Positions 56,861 to 64,000 of a stretch of 64,000 bases of DNA are shown piece by piece. Under the pieces are notes generated by a model. It saw only the letters and a list, made by a program, of their open reading frames with translations, searched no databases and was not told the DNA's origin. The DNA comes from Gambelia wislizenii (Eukaryota; Chordata; Lepidosauria; Squamata; Crotaphytidae), in NCBI GenBank assembly GCA_030847615.1, contig JAUMIR010000001.1, forward strand, positions 287,950,187 through 288,014,186, given 5' to 3'. Made by a program: the position numbers and the translations under genes. The first letter of the stretch is position 1. Each line of letters opens with the position of its first letter.

Positions 56861-57814
56861 TCCTACACCAATGTGGCAATAGCTTTGGGTCTTGTTCCCT
56901 TACTAGCTTCACTATTGTGCATTTAAAATCAACTGTGGATTGTATCTGGGTTTTATTCATTTTTGCAATGTAAATAATACCACTGAGAGTTGGATGGGGT
57001 ATATCCCCCCTCATTTTCATTCAATATTTTTTCTCTACCATTCTATTTTTGACAAAACAACATTAATATGTTTTTTAAAACAATCCCTCCCTACCCTATT
57101 CCCATCCAATAACAGGAAAAATAACACTGTTAATTCATTTTCTGTCTACTTGACCATCCTCACAAAGCAAGCATAGCAAACATATATAGAGTACTCCCAC
57201 CCAGAGAGCTGTTGGGCAGAACTAGGCAAGTGATCAATGGCTGGGACACAGCCACCATAATAATGAGGAAGGAGGAGGCTGCATAGTGGCCGTTCACCCA
57301 AGATAATGATCGAGTGGTAGTATAGTAAACACACTCTGCATTCGTCCCAGGAAAATCATGTACACTATATAATATAGAAGAGGCGATTGAGTGTATAGAT
57401 ATACAAATACTGCCAGTGCCACACAGCCTGACTGTGGCATGAATTGAGCCTGAATAAGGAGTCTATGATAAACAGTATTGTCCTGCTAGTCTGGAAAGAA
57501 TTATTGTGTGAAGCGTCATCAGATTCACAGTGGCATTCTGCTGCAACACACCCAATGAAGAATTTCCTTTCCCCGTGTCATGAGGCTTAGAATGCCTTTG
57601 AAAGTCATCTAGCTAGTCATCAGCATGAAAGCAGGGAGTGACTCTGTGCAAGGTAAGCACGACTGGAAAGTTAACCATTGGAATATTAACCATGGGTGTG
57701 TTAACCATTGAGAACACTGATGATATAAGCCAGGATGGTCAGTTCAGGTTTGCCTTGGACAGCAATCCATTTCCAAACAAAAGGAGAGCAAGGGCAAGCA
57801 ACCAGTGGCAGCAT

Positions 57815-57846
57815 GGGGGTGGGGGTGGGGGTGGGGGTGGGGGTGC
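57815..57846. repeat. (GGGGGT)n minisatellite, quadruplex-prone
   Basis: Five GGGGGT units in tandem on the plus strand. Runs of five G spaced by a single T meet the sequence rule for a very stable parallel G-quadruplex. Overlapping frames on both strands (Gly-Val or Pro-Thr repeats) are artefacts. Confidence 0.92.
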
Positions 57847-58650
57847 AGAGAGGCCAAACCATGCCAGATGACACCATCAGGGGGACAGATGACACCAGCC
57901 TTAGTGATGCCACAGCAAACAACTCAGTTCTGGAACCAACCAGAACAATTCAGCAGTATTTTAGCCTTCCTTAAAAACAAGTTGCCTGTATATTAAGAAG
58001 CATTATGACAGACTGATCATTCCTTTATGTTCATTTTGGCTTGCCTTATGCCAAGATAAAGAACAGGAGATGTCTTGTGTGTAAGGAGCATACTGACTGG
58101 ATAAATGTGCTCTCCAGATATTCTTGGACAGTAACCTCCATACCCCCAACCCTTAGCTGTACTGGCCAGGCTGATGGCAACTCTCTCTAGAGCTTAGGAA
58201 GCAGTTACCAGTAATATATTGTCTTTGGGGGTAGGTTTATGCAGGTAAAATTAAGTTACACTTATACAGCAATGGAACGAATATAATAAATAATATACGA
58301 ATTTTTCAAATTTTATTCCATTAGTCCTAAAGCAATCCCATGCAAATTAATGAAAAGTAAGTAGAAAGTAATGAGGAGCTGCAAAGTATGTTTATTAACA
58401 AACACTACAATGAGTAACCAGAACAGATTACCTTTAAAGCCCCATAGCGAACAACATGAACAAATTATTTCTAAAAGGTAACTTCCCAAGCTTATGCCCT
58501 GTCACAATCCTCTCTTTTTTTCTATTCCTTTCCTGCAATTTCTCTGTATGCAATTTTACATATGTTTACATTCATTCTCAAAGTTTTAAATTAGCACATT
58601 ACTCATGTGGCATGTGGACATCCATTAGGTTTCCTAATTTCTTCAGGCTC

Positions 58651-58668
58651 AAAAAAAAAAAAAAAAAA
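58651..58668. repeat. Poly(A) run
   Basis: An uninterrupted run of 18 A. No retroposed gene or SINE could be recognised upstream. Confidence 0.9.
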
Positions 58669-58939
58669 TCACCAAATTCATCCAAGCCCTCATGATATGG
58701 GGCATTATGTTTAGGAAGATGCTAATTTATTATGAAGAGGAAGAGGTCATCAAATGTTTGAAAATAATTTTATTGAAAGATGGAGTGCCTTTGTTATCTT
58801 TTGGAAAAACCAAGTAGTGACCAATATTCATCATTATGCACTATTGGTTGTTTTTTTAAATAGACAACTGTTCATTTGTTGTTTGTCTATTTTTGTTTAC
58901 AGGCATTTATTTGTCTGATAATATGGTAATAATTGACTA

Positions 58940-59070
58940 AATCCAATTTTTAGTCCCAACTAGGATGCAGCTGTTAAATCAGTAAGAATTTGCTAAGACG
59001 ATGCATATGTAAGTCCCACTCGTTCAAAGGGTCTGCTCTAGTTGGAATGAACAATTAGGTTTACACATAC
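58940..59070. repeat. AACTAG/CTAGTT dispersed repeat copy
   Basis: TTTTTAGTCCCAACTAGGAT at the left and CTGCTCTAGTTGGAATGAAC at the right are near inverted copies. GTAAGTCCCACTCGTTCAAA lies between. The pairing shows that the family is palindromic. Confidence 0.5.
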
Positions 59071-59599
59071 AATACAGTAATTTTTTAAAAGAAAAAAAAG
59101 CCCCTGCAAATGTGACCAGATCCATGATTGCAAAATAAATGTGAACAGGTAAATCCTGGTTATCAGAGGACAGAAATGATGGACACACTACAGTCAGAGG
59201 TCCAAGGTGATAGGTATATCGAATGAAATGATATTATATTTTATTTATTCTTTACTTTTTCTTGTGAACAGAAGAGTACCCAGAATACCTTCCATTTCAA
59301 AGAACTGGCAATGGGGAAGGCTCCTCACTTTCTGAGAGACATTAGAGGATGAGCTGTCAATTGACAGGTTCTGGGACCACTGTATTTAGGAGGAAAATGC
59401 AAAAAGTGATTGTACCCTCAGCAGCTACTAGGATGAGGCTGAGGAGCAGAAACCACACTGATTGAAGCTTTTAAAGGTGATGTTGGCCATAGTCTTTATA
59501 GACATAATCTGTATGGTTTATGAAAGTATCTATGATGCTCAGCACTAAATGTTCATCATTTAAATAAATGTTCATCAATGATAATCACTAGAGCACTTT

Positions 59600-59745
59600 G
59601 CTGCTGTTGTTACCTGCCTTCAGGTTGACTCTGACTTTATGGCAACCCCACTCTAGGGTTGTCTTCTTTGTCTCACACCTTTTCATGTTAAGTGTGTGAC
59701 CAGAAACGTTCGACAGTAGGTTGTGAGATGTGCCAGGAAGAAAAG
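59600..59745 (-). mobile_element. Sauria SINE tail, minus strand
   Basis: GCTGCTGTTGTTACCTGCCT, TCAGGTTGACTCTGACTTTA and TGGCAACCCCACTCTAGGGT form the reverse complement of the Bov-B-like tail. Beyond it the match fades. Confidence 0.6.
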
Positions 59746-60408
59746 TTTGCATCTCCAAGGCTGAGTCATTGTAGAAAGTCTATCTTATTGTGACCGTACA
59801 CTGGTTATCTGTTCCAAAATTGCCTTAATGTGGGCTAAAACAGATTGTTGCTAGAACTAAGCAGCGTATTGATGTTATAAAATATGTGGGTGTAGAATAG
59901 GAGGAAGATGCGGAAGGCAAATGGCTGTTTCTTCCCCTCTTCCTCTAGGGCAGAAAACTAATTCTCAAGCTGAGCTTGGCTGAGGAAATGTCCTTCCTGA
60001 AAGGGGGCTTTGTTTTGTCTTGTAGTGTGTGTGTGTGTGTGGGGGGCTGATTAAGTATTTCGTGTCAGATGGTGAGGAGTTCTTGGCTGTGGTCTTTTCT
60101 GTCTAAATGCCTGGGAACATCCAAGCAAAGCAAATGGAGAAGTGGGGCTGGAAGTTTCTTAGCCAACATAAATTCATATGTTCCTATCAGTACATTAAAT
60201 TGCATTCTTTCCTTATGCCGGCAGAAGGTACATAGGGTTCTGAATGCCCTTTCAGGATGAAAGTTTCTTTGAAGTAATTAGTGGTTTAATTTGAAAAACT
60301 GAGCCAAGATGATCTTCAGCTTTCTGATTCATGTTGTTCCTAAATGTCTGCTGGGGAAGTCCAAATAACATACAGACTGGAAAGTTGTTGCAAGACATCA
60401 TTTCACCC

Positions 60409-60420
60409 AAAAAAAAAAAA

Positions 60421-60457
<37 letters not shown>
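60409..60457. repeat. (A)n(GA)n purine tract
   Basis: About 21 A are followed by about 14 GA units. The all-purine strand could form a triplex-type structure. Confidence 0.92.
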
Positions 60458-60460
<3 letters not shown>

Positions 60461-60589
60461 CCAACAAATAAGAAGCCAAAGAAAGCCGCTTGAGCAACCT
60501 TAGAAGAAGATGGCAGTGAGCCATAAGAGTTAGTTTAATAGGGACATGGATTTCACTTGGAAGCTTCTAAAAGATGGTGATAAATAAAG

Positions 60590-61440
60590 GAGGAAGAAAT
60601 TGTTATTAAAATACTTGACTAATATTCCCACACATGGGCTTTAAAGAATTCCAGGGGAAATTCTAAACTATATGTACATTTTGATGAACATTTATGAATA
60701 TCTCTATCTAATCTCAAGTGCATTTGATTTTTTTAAAGGACAATTTTGATGTTATTAAGTAAAAATATTCAGATATCAGATAGTTAATTAAGTGGAACTG
60801 ACTGTATTCATTAAAATATTTGTTCCAAACAAATGTATTTAACATTCAGATATTATGCAGAATAGGTGACAATTGCATATCTCCATGGAGATCAATAATG
60901 GTATTCAGATCATTGTGTAAAGAGTCTGCAAGTTTAATGCAGAGAGAATGTCATTATTATTTCTCTCTTAATGATGGTCATTATGCGCAAACACTGATTG
61001 AATTCCATTTGTTACCTGCATTTGAGCTGAGAGGAATAATTACAATTTAAGTGTCTCCATTAAAATTCATAAAAGAATATGAATGCAAAAATTATACTTG
61101 AATCTGACAAAATATACTTTGAGAATATAAATTCTGTTTTCTGATAGGCCTCTTAAAAGTATTAAAAATAGCTTCATTTTAATAGGACAGCATATAAAGA
61201 TCATGCATTGTCACCTTTATGTTAATTCTCGCAAGACATGACTAGTACTAAAAACTAAAGAAATTAACTTTGAAAGGTAGAAATTAACAAGACAATAGAC
61301 TGCTGGAATGGATACATTTCAGATTTAGTCTGCTTAGTGAAAGGTTCATGATATGCAACCAACTCCCTGAAATATAACTAACTGGTCACCTCCTCACTAT
61401 GGTGAAGCTTAATCCAGACTTCCTTTCTGTGGCCTGTTTC
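60590..61440. other. Repeat-free AT-rich stretch, candidate conserved non-coding DNA
   Basis: I find no repeat family here. The sequence has a varied, balanced AT-rich texture, for example TGATGGTCATTATGCGCAAA and AGAGGAATAATTACAATTTA, of a kind often seen in conserved vertebrate enhancers near developmental genes. That similarity of texture is only suggestive. Frames are short and lack splice context. Confidence 0.3.
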
Positions 61441-61489
61441 ATTAAGGTGTTTCCCCCCCCCTCTCTTTAAAGCATCAGTTAAATGGAGT

Positions 61490-61990
61490 ATCATTAGTCG
61501 AGCCATTTAAATTCCCCCTCCTCATATACCGTGTGCTTTTCTCTGTTGCACCAGCTGCTTCCTGCCCAGTCAGTGCCGTCCAAGCCCGTCTTATTAAGAC
61601 TGAAGGCCCTGATTCTAAAGGCAGTGACCGGCCTCTTGTGACTTAGCTCCTCTTGGCATCCCACCAAGCGGCACAACACTTCACAGGACAAGGCCCTTAA
61701 GCCCTAATTAATAAGTGTAGCCATATTCCTGAGGGTCTTCTTAATGACCTATCTCCTGCTACAACAAACGAGATCTCCGGGCTTGCACTCTACGGCTTCC
61801 CTTGCCACAATCAAGACAGTGAACTGAGTAGTGAGAGGAGCTGGGTCTCCCCATAGAAACTGCTAAACAATGCAGAGCTCTCTCCATTCCCACGGCTGGC
61901 CCAGTCTTCTTTGCCAGTGTGGAGATGTACTTGTCATTTGGAGGAAACAGCATGGCACTGTTTCATTTGCTTTAGGCTGCTATTGTTTTG
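61490..61990. other. Repeat-free, GC-richer stretch, candidate conserved non-coding DNA
   Basis: Between two repeats lies non-repetitive sequence with balanced composition, for example GGCCCTTAAGCCCTAATTAA and CATTCCTGAGGGTCTTC-like words. Frames of 64-65 codons occur on the minus strand but have no recognisable domain. It could be regulatory DNA or an exon I do not recognise. Confidence 0.3.
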
Positions 61991-62220
61991 TTTTTGCATT
62001 CATGAACATACTTGATTTTTCTGTGACACCTTTACTATGACAACCACATTGTCTCTTGGGCTACAGAATGGGGTTTCTGGGATTTTAAGATAAAGAAGTG
62101 TACAGCATCCATCAGGGATCTGCTTGAGCTGGGCCTTTGCCAAGTTTGGTGTCCCAAACTACAACTATGTTTTGTTGAACCATGTCCTTGCAGGTTCAGA
62201 AGGCAGTTGTATGTGATCTA

Positions 62221-62571
62221 GGAGATTTTCAGACAGCGTTTAACAGTGCCTACCGCGGGATGAGGTCCCGGGAGAGGAACGGCGCTCTTGCACGGCAGGG
62301 GGTCATTTTCGGACACCGCTGTCCCTCTTCCAGGATCCTTCGTTGCACGTCTGTGAAGCTTTGGAAGCAGTCACGCCATATTTTAAGCACGGGCAACTTC
62401 CGTGCTTAAAATATGGTGTGGCCACTTCCAAAGCTTCACTGATGTGCAACGAAGGATCCCGGAAGATGGACGGCGGCGTCCGAAAATGACCCCCTGCCAC
62501 GCAAGAGCGCCGTTCCTCTTCCAGGACCTCATCCCGTGGTAGGCACTGTTCAACGCTGTCTGAAAATCTCC
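62221..62571. mobile_element. 351-bp near-perfect palindrome, Harbinger-like foldback MITE
   Basis: Arms of about 172 bases are near-perfect reverse complements around a 7-base centre (62393-62399). The ends GGAGATTTTCAGACAGCGTT and AACGCTGTCTGAAAATCTCC share GGAGATTTTCA with copies 1-3 of the MITE family. CTA flanks both sides (62218-62220 and 62572-62574). The arms keep CpG sites such as AACGGCGCTC and GGACGGCGGCGTCC, and differ by few bases, so the copy is young or its arms have been kept alike by conversion. Confidence 0.92.
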
Positions 62572-62667
62572 CTAGCTTCCATGTAGGTTGTTCTCATAGT
62601 CAGGATTTAGATGAGATTCACAGAAAGCTATTGGGTTTTGGTCTGCACTGAGATTACGGGCCCTCCC

Positions 62668-62833
62668 ATATTACAGAGTTATAGTGCTATGATTACTATG
62701 GATTTGCAGTTGTGGGAAGGGTATTTAGAAATCGTATCCAGAGAGCTCCTCTAGTGCTTCACCAACCAGGATTCCATAGGATACAGCTATGGCCATTAAA
62801 GTGGAATCACAGTGCTATAAATGTGTAGTGCGA
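62668..62833. mobile_element. Palindromic MITE, family A
   Basis: AGAGTTATAGTGCTATGATT at the left is mirrored by AATCACAGTGCTATAAATGT at the right; the inner arms are more diverged, with CAGAGAGCTCCTCTAGTGCT shared with the copy at 50.5 kb. Confidence 0.65.
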
Positions 62834-63412
62834 AAGGACCCTAAGTATAACATGCATGTCTGGCATCAGCTTGATACCTTGGCAGGCAAATCTTGGAGTC
62901 CCACCTGAGCCCACAGCCACTTCTCTTAGGCTTCCACCCCATAAATGATGTGGTCCAGCACACTAGTGGCAGTAGTTGGGTGCAAGTGGCATGCCTAAAC
63001 CCACCTATTGACCCCATCAGATTTGAGCTGGCCCTACTATCAGCATGCAGATATTGGGATTGTCATTGCAATTCAGACAGTAGCACTAGCGGACTCAGGG
63101 CAAGCATACAGGCTATGAGATACACTTGGCAGGCACTACTATTACCACCATAGGTAGGCAGGAAGGAAGCTAATAAGTGACAGGGACTGCTGGGGACCAT
63201 CTTGTTCAATGTGACCCTGTACCTAGAGCAATGCCTGATAATACGGTGAATAGCCAGAATGAATAAACAGAGGAATGCAGGGACAGAACTGTGGAAACTT
63301 CCTCGTTTGGATATCAGCTCTGAGAATCTATCAACATGGCCAGTGCTGGCAGGAAAGGTGCTATTACAGGAAATGAGCTGTTATAATATTTACTATTCCT
63401 ATAAATGGAGGC

Positions 63413-63434
63413 TACCTACCTACCTACCTACCTA
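63413..63434. repeat. (CTAC)n microsatellite
   Basis: Five CTAC units occur in tandem. Confidence 0.9.
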
Positions 63435-64000
63435 TGTATCTATAATTCTTGCAAGAGGAAATATCCGGGCCACCTAGTAGGATGTGAAAGGGTTAGAAAT
63501 AGCTGCTCTTGTGGCTTCTTATGTGCTATTGCATTCATTGGGGGTTACTTCTCAGTAGTCATGCCTAGCCTTGCATTGTTAATCTCCTCTAAATTAGCCA
63601 GCAGCAGTCATTAGAATTCTTTGTGTGGCTGTGTAGGTGTTTCAGTTTTTATATTGCCTGTTGGTTGTAAGATTGAGGATTACCCCACTAGCTTCCAAGA
63701 CACAAATTCTCCATCTTTTTTTAAGTATGAAAAGGTCTCCAGACTGAAGCACACAACAATTACAATTTATTATTACAGTGATTTTTTTTTTATGATGACA
63801 GTAGAAGCCTGTTAATTGGGTTATCAGTGGACAGTCTGTCATGCTGATTAAGTGGCTGCTCCAATTAAGAGAAGAGACCATGAAATAAAAAAAGATGATG
63901 ACCAAAAAGACTTAAAACAACATTAAAATACCCTACGAAACAAAGAGACACAATATAAGCACTGCACTGCATTTGGATTTGATCTTTTCCCTCCTTCCTT

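Noticed and set aside
57701..57996. Gly-rich and Pro-Thr-rich frames
   Set aside because: They are translations of the GGGGGT minisatellite.
1..64000. CRISPR array, operon or prophage
   Set aside because: There are no regular direct repeats with unique spacers and no bacterial gene order; the repeats identify vertebrate DNA.

Overview
The window looks like nuclear DNA of a squamate reptile, most likely a lizard. It is AT-rich, introns or intergenic DNA appear to dominate, and I can recognise no host exon. The dispersed repeats point to this source: tRNA-derived SINEs with a Bov-B-like 3' tail ending in ACAACAAC (Sauria SINE type), 5S-rRNA-derived SINEs sharing a similar tail, CR1 and L2-like LINE ends, degenerate L1 elements, a Vingi/I-group-like non-LTR element, a Penelope-like element and many MITEs. 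Species cannot be settled from the sequence alone.

Region by region. 1-5 kb: inverted repeat at 0.58-1.12 kb, two Sauria SINEs, SINE tails and a 5S-SINE piece. 5-14 kb: a CR1 end split by a Harbinger-like MITE, a Penelope-like element bounded by a 14-bp target duplication, a hAT-like MITE, a full 5S-SINE, a second CR1 end and an L2-like end. 14-25 kb: a probable minus-strand solo LTR, several SINEs, palindromic MITEs, Tigger-like repeats and a second Harbinger-like MITE. 25.3-38.5 kb: one long L1 on the minus strand, bounded by an 11-bp duplication (25308-25318 and 38538-38548). It is interrupted twice, by a Vingi-like LINE inside ORF2 (about 29.4-33.5 kb) and by a 5'-truncated younger L1 inside ORF1 (about 34.03-36.18 kb). 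38.5-64 kb: CR1 remnants, another 5S-SINE, a Sauria SINE split by a third Harbinger-like MITE, a probable second LTR, a hAT MITE with an 8-bp duplication, and a 351-bp near-perfect palindrome with Harbinger-like termini at 62.2 kb.

All long open frames belong to mobile elements and all carry stops or frameshifts, so none is likely to be active. The most coherent unfamiliar signal is the Harbinger-like MITE family: four full copies with termini GGAGATTWTCA and 3-bp duplications, three of them sharing an internal block that ends in a splice-donor-like CAGGTAAGTG. Stretches at about 60.6-61.4, 61.5-62.0 and 63.7-63.9 kb are free of recognisable repeats and are the best candidates for conserved host non-coding DNA.
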